33,026 nucleotides of DNA from Paracoccaceae bacterium (lineage in GTDB: Bacteria > Pseudomonadota > Alphaproteobacteria > Rhodobacterales > Rhodobacteraceae): contig JAABTV010000042.1 in assembly GCA_011389685.1 (NCBI GenBank), forward strand, positions 1 through 33,026, read 5' to 3'. A model generated the notes under the pieces. It saw only the letters and a program-made list of their open reading frames with translations, made no database searches and was not told where the DNA came from. A program made the position numbers and the translations under genes. Numbering within the stretch: position 1 is the first letter of the stretch; each line of letters starts with the position of its first letter. Positions 1-11,600 of the stretch are shown here, piece by piece.

Positions 1-2495
1 GTGCCCCGCAGCGTGTCGTTGTTCGCGCCGCCGAAAATCCGGTCCCCGCCCGAGCCGCCGTCGATCTCGTCATGGCCCGAATTGCCCGCGATCGTGTCGT
101 CGCCCGCGCCCCCCTCGATCACGTCGAGGCCAGTGCCGCCGCGAATGAAATCATCGCCCGGTCCGCCGTGAATCGTGTCGGCGTTCGACCCGCCATGGAT
201 CGTGTCGTCGCCCCGCCCGCCATAGAGCAGGTCGTCATTGGTGCCGCCAAGGATCAGATCTTCATCTATACCGCCATGGATCGTGTCGCGACCGGTGCCG
301 CCGTCCAGCGTGTTCTCGCCGCTGTCGCCGTTGATCACGTCGTCGCCCGCGCCGCCCTCGACGGAATCGTCATGCCAGCCGGCATCGATCACGTCATCGC
401 CCGAGCCGCCGTGGATCGTGTCATGCCCGGTGCCGCCAAAGATCGTGTCATTGCCCGAAGCGCCGTCGATCACGTCAAGCCCGCTGTCGCCATGAATCAC
501 ATCATCGCCCGAGCCACCGTGGATCGTGTCGGCATTGGTGCCGCCATGGATCGTGTCATTGCCCGCCCCGCCGCGCAGAACGTCCTCGAGCGTGCCGCCC
601 TCGATCAGGTCGGCACCGTCGAGTCCGAAAATCCGGTCGCGCCCATGCCCGCCCGAGAGCGTATCGCCCCCGGCGCTGCCGATGACCGTGTCGTCACCCC
701 GGCCAGCCGTGACCGCCCCGGTCAGCGCACCGTCGCGGCTGTCCAGCAGGTTATCGCCCTCGCCCAGATCGACCGCCCCGTCGAGCGTGCCGGTGTTCAC
801 CACCCGGTCGGCCCCGGGCCCGAGCGCCAGCGCCCCACTCGTGCCCTCGATCAGCCCGGCATTGTCGATAACGACCGTGCCGGTCGACACCACCCCCCAC
901 TGCAACCCGAAGATCTCTCCGGCATTCGTTACGCGGTTGTCGGTGCCGCCCAGAACCAGCCCCAGCCCTTCGGAGGTTATGATCCGCCCACCTGCGGCCA
1001 CCTCGACCTGGTGCCCGCCAAGGCCCGTGGGGGTGCCATCCACGGTGCCGGTCAGCCGCACCGCATCGTCCCAGTGGCCATAGATCAGCCCCTCGACCGT
1101 CACCTCAGTCGAATGCGCGCGCGCATCGGCGGTGGTGACAGCCGTCGCCTCTTCCACATTCAGCGCGCCCTCGGGCAGGACGTGCAATATGCCATCCAAC
1201 TGCAGGACCTGCGCCTCGGTCTCGGGCCCGTCGATCACGATCGGCTCGGGCGGGTCCGCCGAGAAGATCTGCGCGCGTATGGCCATACCTGTAGGGAGGC
1301 CGTCGGTCCCGCTCATGTCCCTCCATGCGACGACCAAGCGGCCGTCAGGAAAAACCGCGAGTGCGGGATGATACTGATGGTCTTGGCTCGTGGTATTGAC
1401 TTGCAACGCCTCGCCGAACCTTGCTTCGTCCGTGTCGAGCACCCGGGCGTAGATGGCGGTCCCTGAGGTGTCGCTGCCATTGCGGCCATTATCCGTCCAA
1501 GCAAACGCAATGCGGCCATCGGGCAGGGTCGAGATCTGGAGCTGCTGGTAGTGCCATGGTGTCATCGTTGACGAGACCAGCAGTTCCGGCCCCGACTTGG
1601 TTCCGTCCGCATCGAATATCTGGGCCTTTAAGGCAGCCGTTCGGTTGGTGTTTGCGCCCTGAGCCGTCATGTATCCGCCGTCGGGACTCAGATCCAGCCA
1701 AGCGACAACGAACCGACCATCGGGCAGACCTGTGGTCCAAGGATGGCTCTGCTCGGCAAGGGTCGTTGTGTTGACAAGGAATTCCGGACCGACCTTTGCT
1801 GGCTCGGCGTTAAAGATCTGTGCGCGGACGCCTGATCGCGAACCGTCGCCTTCCCCGCTGTTGTCTCGAAAGGCAACGACGAAACCGCCATCGGCAAGCG
1901 CGGCGGGGTGGCCGAGGCCTTGTATCTGTGACGTGGTGGTGTTGACCAGGAACTCGACCCCGATCTTGCTGCCGTCGGCCTCGAAAACCTGGCCGCGCAC
2001 GGCACCTTCCGATGGGTCGTCAGGGCTCAGGCTCCGGTCCGAGAAGGCGATGACGAAACGGCCATCCTGCAGAACTGCGACCTTGGGAGCGCCCTGATTG
2101 CCTGCGGTCGTGGTGTTCACGAGGATCTCGTCGCCCGACTTCGTGCCATCGGCCTCGAAAATCTGCGCCCGCGCAGCCATGCCCGAAGAGTCACCATCGC
2201 TTTGGCTCAAGTCCGTCCATGCGACGATGAAACGGCCATCGGAGAGCGACGTCATGTTCGGTTGGGATTGAGCGTTCTGCCAGGTGGTGTTGATCACGAA
2301 CTCCGATCCCGAGGGGATGCCTGAGCTGCTGAAGATTTGCCCGATGATGGCGGAATCTGAGCCGTCACCGCTCGTCCCGGTCCATGCGACAACGAAGCGG
2401 CCGTCAGACAGCGTGGTAACTGCAGGCTCGTACTGTTGATTCGTGGCCGTCGTGTTGACCAGAATTTCGGGTCCTTGGAAAACGGGTGTGCTCAT
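1..2495 (-). CDS. Large RTX calcium-binding protein, 3' end beyond window (831 codons visible)
   Basis: The reading frame is open from an ATG at 2495 to the left edge, where it ends in the middle of a codon, so the C-terminus is missing. AGGAG lies 8 nt before the ATG. Residues about 5–420 hold seven copies of a 55–70-residue unit with the core DGRFVVAW, followed by a stretch like AQIFDADGTKxGxEFLVNTTT. Residues about 425–600 are helix-like with N-x-G-x-I-x-G turns. From about residue 600, glycine- and aspartate-rich RTX nonapeptides (GGxGxDxIx) begin and continue to the edge. RTX repeats bind calcium outside the cell, and such proteins usually leave by type I secretion. A surface or matrix protein is therefore likely, but its target is unknown. 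No classical signal peptide is seen, as expected for this route. It lies 165 bp downstream of the other RTX giant and may be co-expressed with it. The family call is firm; the role is inferred. Confidence 0.9.
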   Translation of the reverse strand, partial: MSTPVFQGPEILVNTTATNQQYEPAVTTLSDGRFVVAWTGTSGDGSDSAIIGQIFSSSGIPSGSEFVINTTWQNAQSQPNMTSLSDGRFIVAWTDLSQSDGDSSGMAARAQIFEADGTKSGDEILVNTTTAGNQGAPKVAVLQDGRFVIAFSDRSLSPDDPSEGAVRGQVFEADGSKIGVEFLVNTTTSQIQGLGHPAALADGGFVVAFRDNSGEGDGSRSGVRAQIFNAEPAKVGPEFLVNTTTLAEQSHPWTTGLPDGRFVVAWLDLSPDGGYMTAQGANTNRTAALKAQIFDADGTKSGPELLVSSTMTPWHYQQLQISTLPDGRIAFAWTDNGRNGSDTSGTAIYARVLDTDEARFGEALQVNTTSQDHQYHPALAVFPDGRLVVAWRDMSGTDGLPTGMAIRAQIFSADPPEPIVIDGPETEAQVLQLDGILHVLPEGALNVEEATAVTTADARAHSTEVTVEGLIYGHWDDAVRLTGTVDGTPTGLGGHQVEVAAGGRIITSEGLGLVLGGTDNRVTNAGEIFGLQWGVVSTGTVVIDNAGLIEGTSGALALGPGADRVVNTGTLDGAVDLGEGDNLLDSRDGALTGAVTAGRGDDTVIGSAGGDTLSGGHGRDRIFGLDGADLIEGGTLEDVLRGGAGNDTIHGGTNADTIHGGSGDDVIHGDSGLDVIDGASGNDTIFGGTGHDTIHGGSGDDVIDAGWHDDSVEGGAGDDVINGDSGENTLDGGTGRDTIHGGIDEDLILGGTNDDLLYGGRGDDTIHGGSNADTIHGGPGDDFIRGGTGLDVIEGGAGDDTIAGNSGHDEIDGGSGGDRIFGGANNDTLRG
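1237..2474 (-). repeat. Seven-fold protein repeat, propeller-like, in the N-terminus of the left RTX gene
   Basis: The translated minus strand shows seven successive cores: SDGRFVVAW, SDGRFIVAW, QDGRFVIAF, ADGGFVVAF, PDGRFVVAW, PDGRIAFAW and PDGRLVVAW. Each is followed by an acidic loop and a RAQIF-like strand, and most then have an FLVNTTT-like strand. Four strands per unit and seven units suggest a closed seven-bladed beta-propeller. This is an inference from repeat number and pattern; no structure was computed. Confidence 0.75.
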
Positions 2496-2614
2496 GGCGG
2501 GCTCTCCTGTGCAGGGCATATGCGAAACGCGGCCCCATGACCCGGCGTCGCGAAAACAGCGGCCCGGATCGTCGCGGCCGAATACGGCGCGCGCCCGACC
2601 CTCCTAGCAGATTG

Positions 2615-2655
2615 GGCGGGCCAGCGGTTTGATCTCGATCAACCGCCGGCCCGCC
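2615..2655 (-). terminator. Long near-perfect hairpin between the two RTX genes
   Basis: Arms GGCGGGCCAGCGGTTTGATC and GATCAACCGCCGGCCCGCC pair over about 18 bp with one mismatch and one bulge. It begins 5 nt after the stop codon of the upstream RTX gene on the minus strand. No U-tract follows, so it is either an atypical terminator or a 3'-end stabiliser that could set different mRNA levels for the two genes. Confidence 0.55.
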
Positions 2656-2660
2656 GTCCC

Positions 2661-5600
2661 TCAGAGGATCAGATCGCCCGCGTCAATCGCTGTCACGCCA
2701 TCGAGGTTGATGCCGAAATTCGCCCCGCCACTGCCGTTCAGGTCCACCCAGAGCGTGCTGGTGGTGTCCGAGAACCAGACCTGCCCCGCCAACCCGGTAA
2801 AGCCGCCGGGCGCGAAGCTGAGGCCGGGCTGGATCGCGGCGATGTCGATCCGGTCCACACCGCTCTCGAAATCCGCCACCGTGTCGCGGCTGTCCCAGGG
2901 GCTCTGCGCGGCGTCGGTCCAGATGAACATATCCGCGCCCGCATCGCCCTGCATGGTGTCATCGCCCGATCCGGCCAGAAGACTGTCATCCCCCAGACCG
3001 CCGATCAGCCGGTTGTCGCCCGCGCCGCCATGGATCGTGTCGGCGCCGTCATTGCCGGCCAGCGTGTCGTTGCCGGTGCCGCCCTGCAGGATGTCATTGC
3101 CCGCCTCGCCGCGGATCAGGTTCGCGCCACCGCCGCCAAAGATCTCGTCGGCGCCATCGTCGCCCCAGGCCAGGTTGTCGCCGGTGCCGGTAAAGATGCG
3201 GTCATTGCCGCCATCGCCATGAAGCATGTCGTTGCCGTCATTGCCGGCGATCACGTCGTCGCCATCGCCGCCATGGATCACGTCATCGCCCGCCTCGCCG
3301 CGCAAGATATTGACCCCCACGCCGCCGAAGATCTCGTCCGCTCCATCGCCGCCCCAGGCCATGTCGTCACCCAACCCGGTAAAGATACGGTCCGCGCCAC
3401 CATTGCCATAAAGCATGTCGTTGCCGTCGTTGCCGGCGATCACATCATTGCCCTCGCCGCCGAAAATCTCGTCCGCGCCGCCGCCACCCCGGACCACGTT
3501 CTCGCCCAGCCCGGTGAAGATGCGGTCGTCACCCTCCCCGCCATGGAGCGTGTCATTGCCGCTGTTCCCGGCGATCACATCGTTGCCCTCGCCGCCCTCG
3601 ATCACATCATCGCCCGAGCCGCCGCGCAGGGTGTTGGACCCGAGGCCGCCGAAAATCTCGTCGGCGCCGTCGCCACCCCGGACCATGTTGTCGCCCAACC
3701 CGGTGAAGATCCGATCGTTTCCGTCCTCGCCCTCCAGCGTGTCGTTGCCGTCATTGCCGGCGATCACATCGTTGCCCTCACCGCCATGAATGGAATCATC
3801 GCCCGATCCGCCGCGCAGGATGTCGGCCCCCACGCCGCCGTAAATCTCGTCCGCGCCGGCGTCGCCCCAGACCATGTTGTCGTCCAGCCCGGTGAAGATC
3901 CGGTCGTCGCCATCGCCGCCACGGAGCGTGTCGTTGCCACTGTTCCCGGCGATCACATCGTTGCCGATCCCGCCATGGATGACATCATCACCGGACCGGC
4001 CGCGCAGGGTATCGGCGCCCGCACCGCCATGGATCACGTTGCCCTGCCCGTCGCCACGCAGGTCGTCGTCACCGGACGATCCGCCGAGATCCTGGATATT
4101 GACGTAAAGATCGAACGCTGCCCAGCCGGTGTTGAGGCCCGGGGATTGCAGGTCGACAAAGACGCCTTCGGGTGCGCCGTCATAATCGGCGCGGTTGCGC
4201 CCCGACCCGCCGTAAAGCGCATCACCCCCCGCCCCGCCTCTGAGCGTGTCGTCGCCTTCGCCGCCATAAAGCGCGTCGATCCCCTCATCGCCAAGGATCA
4301 GGTCGTCGCCGTCGCCGCCCTTCAGGATGTCGTCGCCCGCGCCACCAGCGAGCGTGTCGCGGCCATCGCCACCATCGAGCTGGTCCTGACCGTCGCCGCC
4401 CAGCAGGCTGTCCTCGCCCGCATCACCCAGAAGCGTATCGTCGCCCGCACCACCGTCCAGCGTGTCGCCGTCCGCGCCGCCATCGAGCAGGTCCTTGCCG
4501 GCGCCACCGGACAGGTCGTCCGCGCCGTCCCCGCCCCAAAGCCGGTCATCGCCTTCGAGCCCGCGCAGGGTGTCGTCGCCACCCTCACCATGGAGACGGT
4601 TGTTCCTGTCGTCGCCTTCCAGTTCATCGGCCTGGGCCGAGCCCGACAGATCCTCGATTCTCAGGAAGCTGTCGCCCGCGGCATCGCCCCCGCTGGCCGC
4701 CCCGGTCTGCAACGAGGCCGTCACCCCGAGTGCCGATCCGGCATAGCTGACCATGTCACGGCCTTCGCCGCCGTTCAGGAAATCACCGCCCGATCCCCCG
4801 ACCAGCATGTCGTTGCCAGCACCGCCCTCAAGCGTGTCGTCGCCTCCATCGCCATGAAGCGTGTCATCACCGATTCCGCCCGACACCGTGTCGCTGCCCT
4901 CACCACCCGAAAGCAGATCCTCGCCCACGTCGCCCTGCAATTCATCGCCGCCGTCACCGCCCTCGAGCGTGTCATCGCCGGCCCCGCCGAACAGCGTGTC
5001 GTTCCCGGCATCGCCGTGAACCGCGTCATCCCCCTCGTCGCCGCTCACGGTATCGTCGCCGGCGCCGCCCCGGACCTCGTCGTCGCCCGCGCCGCCAAAG
5101 ACCATGTCCTGCCCCGCGCCGCCATAAAGCGTGTCGGACCCGGCGCCGCCGGACAGCGTGTCCTGATCGGCCCCGCCATATATTTCATCCGCCCCGTCGC
5201 CGCCGTGAACCTGGTCGTTGCCGTCACGCCCGAAAAGTCGATCATCGCCGCCGATGCCATGGATCTCGTTGGCGCCGTGATCGCCCAGGATGCGATCGTC
5301 GAAGGCGGTGCCCAGCAGATGCGCGATCCCGGTGGCGGCGACCATGTCGACAAAGCTGCCCGACAGCACATCGGTGCCGCCGCGATGGCGGATATTCACG
5401 CCCGGGGTCAGCAGGTTGACGTCGATGGCGAATCCGAACTGCGAAAAGTTGCCGCTGTCCGCGCCGCTGCCGCCGGTCCAGCTATCGACCCCGCCCTCGT
5501 AGACGAAGATGTTGTCGCCCCCGACGCCGATGATGGTGTCGTCGCCCAGCCCGCCGTTGAACATGTTGGTGTCGGACGTGCCGGTGATGTGGTCCGACTG

Positions 5601-8600
5601 CGCGCTGCCGATCACGTTCTCCACGTTCACGTCGGGCACTTCGACGGCCACGCGCATGCCGGGCTGTTCCTCGGCGCTGGCGCTGTCATTTGTGCGCACG
5701 GTCTCGGTGTTGCCCAGATCGACGCGCGCGGCATGGGCGAACTCGCTAAGGTCGATGGCGTCGCGGCCGTTGCCGCCAAAGACCGTGTCATTGCCGCCAC
5801 TGTAGACAAAGAGGTTGTCGCCGTCGAACCCCGTCATCTCGTCATTGCCAAAGCCGGGGCGGAAGATGTTGCCGCCGGCATTGCCGATCAGCGTGTCATC
5901 CCCGACAGTGCCGATCAGCCCCTCGACCCCTTTCACCACATCGCCGCCACGCCCGTCGGCGAGGCTCAGCCGGACCGCGATCGACCCGTCGCGCGCACGC
6001 AGGAAATCGGTATCCCCGCCACCATCCGCGACAACCATGCCCGTGGTCTGCGGATCGAGGATGATCGTGTCGTCACCGTCGCCGCCAAGCAGGAAATTGT
6101 CGCCAAGGTTGCTTTGCAGCGTGTCGTCCCCCTCTCCCCCCGAAAGCACGAAACCACCGCCATTCGCGGTCAGCGCATCATCAAAGCGCGATCCTTCGAT
6201 GGTCTGGATATCCTCGAACCCCATGATCTTGCGGATGCTGCCCAGGCCGGCCGGATCATTGGCGTTTTCCAGATCGTTGGTGAACACGTCGCCCGACCCG
6301 GTGACGACCGACACCGCCGCGTCAAAATAGAAGAAGGTGATCGTGTTGGCGCCGGCGCCGCCGAACACCTGGTCGAGGCCGCCGGCATGGCTGAAGATGT
6401 CGTCGTCGTCGCCGCCGCGGAACGTGTCGTTGCCCTGGCTGCCGATGATGTGCTGGATGTCATAAAGCGTGTCGCTGTCGGTTCCGCTGGTGTAGACATC
6501 GCCGGTATAGCCCGAGGCAAATTCCAGTCCGACCTCGATCCCGATTGTGCGGTCGATATACGAGGCGGTGTTGAACCCGGCACCGCCGCGCAAGGTGTTG
6601 CTGGCCGATCCGGGCCCCGAGATCAGCATGTCGTCATCGTCACCGCCGCGCAGATCGTTGGCGAAGCCACCATCGGCGATCAAGGTGTCATTGCCCTGGT
6701 CGCCGAACAAGAGATCGCCGTTGCCCTCGCCCGTGTGGATCAGGTCATCGCCGCCCAGACCCGAGATCACGTCAAACCCATCCATCCCCCAGATCACGTT
6801 GTCGCGCTGGTTGCCCTGGATGTTGTCGTTCATGTCGGTGCCGCGCACACGTCCGACAGCGTCCAGAACGTCGGTATCGCCGTGACTGTCGGTGCCGGTG
6901 ACATAATTGGGCGTCGGCCCGAAGGCCTGCCAGACCAGGTCGATGCCCTGGCTCCCGGTTTCCTGCGAATAATCCACCAGGTCGTTGGGACCGAACCCGA
7001 GGAACGTGTCGTCGCCTTCATGGCCGACCATCGTGTCGTCACCGAACTGGGCGTCAAAACTGTTATCCTCGCCGTCGCCGATCATCAGGTCGTCGGAATC
7101 GGTGCCGCGCACCGCCTCGACCCCCGTCAGCGTGGCCAGCAACGCACCGCCCGGCCCGGTATTCTCGCGCACCTCGCCCGTGCCGGATAGATCGAAGGTG
7201 ATGCCGGTTTCCAGGCCGAAGAAACTGGCCCAGTCCTCGCCCGCGCCGCCGAAAAACAGGTCGGTGCCCGCCTCATACATCAGAACGTCGTCATCCGCCC
7301 CGCCATGCAGCTCGTCATCGCCATCGCCACCGAACAACAGGTCGCGCCCGGCATGACCGAACAGCGTATCGTTGTCCGCCCCGCCGAACAGCGTGTCCTT
7401 GCCGCCATCGACCCCGCCTTCGTCGCCCTCGATATAGTCGTCGCCTTCCTCGCCATAGATCAGATCGTCACCGTAACTGGCCTGCGCGGTGTCGTCGCCC
7501 TCGCCCAGAAAGACGGTGTTGTCGCCCCCGCCGGCATAGACGTCGTCGTTGCCACCACCGGTGGCGAGGGAATTGTCATCCCCCGAGCCGACGATGGTGT
7601 CGTCGAACTCCGACCCGACCACCATCTCGACGAGGTTATAGACATCGCCCTCGGCCCAGCCCGCGAAACCGCGCTGCTGGAACATGTTGACCTCGACACT
7701 CGAAGGCGCCTCGGCATAGGAAATCGCATCGCGCCCGGCGCCGCCCAGGATCGTGTCGGACCCGGGGCCGCCCATGACGAAATTGTCGCCCGCGAACAGC
7801 TCGATCCGCCGGCCGAGGTGGTTGCCGGGGCCGAATTCATCGTCGCCATCGGTGCCACTCAGCACGGTCAGCTCGGGCACCGGCGCGCCGGTAAAGCCGG
7901 TCAACCCGCCAAGGTCGATCCCGAATGTCGCGTCCGTGGTCTGGATGGTGAATCCGCGCCCGGCCACGCTGTCCTCGAAATAGCCCTCGATACGCACCTG
8001 GCTGGGGACGAACCCGGCGGGTTCGACGTCGATGCGCAGCGTGGTGCCCTCGATCTGGTAGCTGATATCGCCCTGCTCGGCCTCAAGGAACATCAGCACG
8101 GTGTCGCTGTCGCTTTCGTCAAGGATCGTCGCATTGCCGAAGATCGTCGCGCCGAACACATAGGTATCGGCCCCGGTGCTGCCCATCATCACGGTTGACG
8201 CGTTGCTCCCGGTGATCAGCACGTCATCGCCCGCACCGCCCATCAAACGACTTTCGCCATCGCCGCCGATCAGCACGTCATTCCCGTCGCTGCCGATCGC
8301 CAGAACGCTGGTCGCTTGACCGTAGACATAAAGGCTGTTGGCGCCGTGGAACATCTCGTAGCGGAGACCATGCGTGGTCAGGACCTGGAAATCGGCGAAA
8401 TCGCTGATACCAGCCTCCAGCAGCGCGCCGGCCGGATCGCCCGTCAAATCGTCGATCGCCTCAACGGTCACCGCATCCGTGGCCTCATAGGCAAGGTCAT
8501 TCCGCGCCCCGAACAACTCGTAGCGGTCGTTCCCGGTGCTGTGCACCATGAGGTTGCGCCCGCCCGATCCGCCACGAAAGAAATCGTCGCCCGCGCCCGA

Positions 8601-11600
8601 CAGGAACTGCACCGCCCCGTCGCCACCATCGACGTAATCGCCCAGATCGCCACCCTCGACGATATGATCGCCCTCGGCCAGGATCAGGTGGAACCGCTCG
8701 AACCCGCTCAGCAGGGTGCCGTCGCCGATGTCATGCGCCTCGCCGTCGCCCCGGTCGGCACGGAAATGCAGGTCGCCATAATCCGGCTCGGACCCCGGGA
8801 AATAGCGCCCCCGGGTGAAATTGGCGATGAACAGGTCGCCATCGGTGTCACCGCCCACATAGGCAGTGCCGTAATGGAACAGCACCACGTCGTCATGGTC
8901 GTTCGACGCCGCGATATCGACCTCCTCGATCGCCTCGAACCGGACGCTGCGGCCCGCGACCTCATACTCGGTGCGCAACAGCTGCGGCAGGAAATACGAG
9001 GCCAGCAGGATGTCGTCATGGCTGGACGCCGCCGTCAGCGCCGTGGGCGTGATGCTTTCCTCGGTGAACGGGCCGGTAAAGCGCCACAGCAAAAGCGACG
9101 ATGGCCCGTCCTCCCATCCCATGACCAGCGCATCCACATCGCGGTCGAGGTCGCTGGTGGACGCACCCTCGACGCCGCCCAGGATGGTGTCGTTGCCCTC
9201 GGCACTCCAGAAAAACAGGTCCGACCCCTCGCCACCGTCCAGCATGTTGTCGCCACCGCCGCCCAGGATGGTGTCGTCGCCCGCGCCGCCGTGGAAATAG
9301 TCATTGAGCCGCCCACCGCTCAGCACGTCGCTGCCCGCGCCCGCCTTCAGGACCGCACGGTCCATCCCCTTGACCAGCGTGGTGTTGGCCAGAACGATGC
9401 TGTCGGCCTCGTCGTCGTCGATCTGGAAGTCGATCGAGACCTCGAAATGGCTCAGGTCGCCGACAAAGGTGTTCTCGCCATCCGCCCGCCAGGCCCCGGC
9501 GTCATAGACCGTGCCGCCGTCATAGAAGAACAGGTCGTCCTCGTCATCCGAGCCCACGACATTGGTGCGCTCGATGCCCGATGTGTGGGTGAAGGTGCTG
9601 CCGTCAAAGGAATGGCCCTTGAACACGTCCGGGTCCAGGAACAGGTCCAGCGCGATCAGCAGGTCGTCGATCGTGTCATAGGCATAGTAATAGATGAAAT
9701 CGCCCAGCAGGGTGTTGCCCGCCTCGTCCGCGGTAAAGCGATAGACGAAACGGTTGGGCGAGGACGCGGTGGCGCGGATGTCCAGCGTGTCGATACCGTC
9801 GCCGCCCCGGATCGTGTCGGACCCGTTGTCGTGCCAGACGATCAGGTCGTTGCCGTCACCGCCATAAAGCCGGTCGCCGACACCGTCGCGCCCGCCATCC
9901 AGCGTGTCATTGCCCTGACCGCCTTCGAGATGGTCGTCGCGGGTGCCGCCCTGCAGGAAATCATTGACCGAGGTGCCGCGCACCAGCCAGCGCTCGAACC
10001 CGTCGATGACCGTCTCGCCCCAATAGCCGTCGATCTCGAGACCTGTCGGGCGGATGCGCACGCCGTCCTGGGTGCCGTAAAGCCCCTCGAACCGGGCGAA
10101 ATCGGCGGCGAAGGTATCATAACCGCCAAAACCCGCACTGCCCCCGATATAGCGCGTGCCGCCCATATAGATCATCAGGTCGGACCCGGTATTGGCGTTG
10201 ATCACGCTGACCTGTTCGACATCGGGCAGGATGCGCAGGCTGCCGCGATCGGTGGTGCCGTTGATCAGCGCGATATGGTTGACGTTCACCCCGAACTTGC
10301 TGTTCGCAGTGCCGCCTCCGGCCGCGTTGTCCAGCGCAGTGTTCCCGGTCAGGATGCCAAAGCTGAAATTCGCAAGGGAATCATAAAGGTTCCCGACCTG
10401 CTGGAATTCGGCGTCATGACCGATGCCGCCACCCCCAAACTGCCAGAATGTCCCCTCGAAATTCAGTCGCATGTCATAGCGCAGGCCGTTGTTCAGCGTG
10501 GTGACAAAGACATGGTCGTTACCGGTGCCACCGCTGACGGCATCGGCCTCGGGCGCGGTATTCGACGCGGTCTGGTTGGTCCAGGAATAGAGCAGGGCAT
10601 CGTCATCGTCGCCCAGCGCCGCGATATCGCCATGGCGGTTGGGCATGAGGTCGACGATATCCTTGCCCGCGCCGGTGATAAGGGCGTTGCGACCTCCGCC
10701 GAACTGGGTGACGATGTAATCCTCGCCACTGCCGGTCGTCAGGCCCACCGCCTCGACGTTGCGGATATCGACGGACCCGAACAACTGCACGCTGTCGTCA
10801 TTGAGGTCCCATTCCACCGCGTCATTGGGGTGCGCAACCGAGAAATCGGCGATGAACAGGTCATATTCGCTGCCGATATTGTCGGCGCCGTCAAAGAAAC
10901 TCGCACCGGCGCGATAGAACAGCACATCGCCACGCACCCCGCCGACCACCTCGGCAGTGTAGTTGGTCGAGAACTCCTTGCCTTCCCATTCATACTTGAC
11001 GCCCGGGCTGAACGCGGCCCCTGCGGAATCGGCGCGGTTGTAAACATTTAACGTGCTGATATCCCAATCGATGAAATTGAAACCGTTCTGCGCCGCCCGC
11101 AGGTTTTCCAGCGTCGTCGTCGCCCCCGACAGGTCGACCACCGCCATGCTGCCATTGCTGGTGCCCAGCGTCACGCTCTGATCGAACGCCCCGGTCCAGA
11201 CGAACAGGGTCGATGCCGTGCCCGAGAAATCATAGCTCGACTGCGGCGTGCCCTGCGGCTGGATGTTGCTGTAGCTATCGGAATACTGCGCCTGCACCGC
11301 CGCGATCTGGTCATAGGCGGCCTGGAAATAGGCATAGATGCGTTCCTCGGCCCCGGGCAGGGTCGGGTTCCAGCCGGTGGGCGCCAGCGCCTGTTCGACA
11401 TAGAACACGCTGTAATCGCGCTCCTCGGTGTTGAAGGCATCGCCGGCGACCTCGAACGTGTCGGTATAGACATTGCCCAGGTTGGCGGTGAACCCGCCCT
11501 CGGGAAAGGTCTTGGTGAACAGCGGTCCGAACCCGAATTCCAGGAAGCTCGGCACCCAGTCGCCCGACAGCTTGCCATAGAGTATGTCCACCGTGACCGA

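Noticed and set aside
72-1466. Plus-strand open frame of 464 codons opposite the left RTX gene
   Set aside because: The minus strand carries an uninterrupted frame with propeller and RTX repeats that runs off the edge; the plus-strand frame is its shadow.
3075-3965. Regularly spaced repeats considered as a CRISPR array
   Set aside because: The repeats are protein-coding RTX units in frame with a period of 189 bp; no short palindromic repeat with unique spacers and no cas genes.
3030-7190. Very long plus-strand open frame (1386 codons) opposite the RTX gene
   Set aside because: It is the antisense of glycine/aspartate RTX codons, giving a monotonous Val/Ala/Ile/Asp pattern. The minus strand has the recognisable repeats, start signal and secretion tail.
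8316-11051. Plus-strand open frame of 911 codons opposite the RTX gene
   Set aside because: Same antisense effect of GC-rich codons; no domain, no start signal, and covered by the real minus-strand gene.
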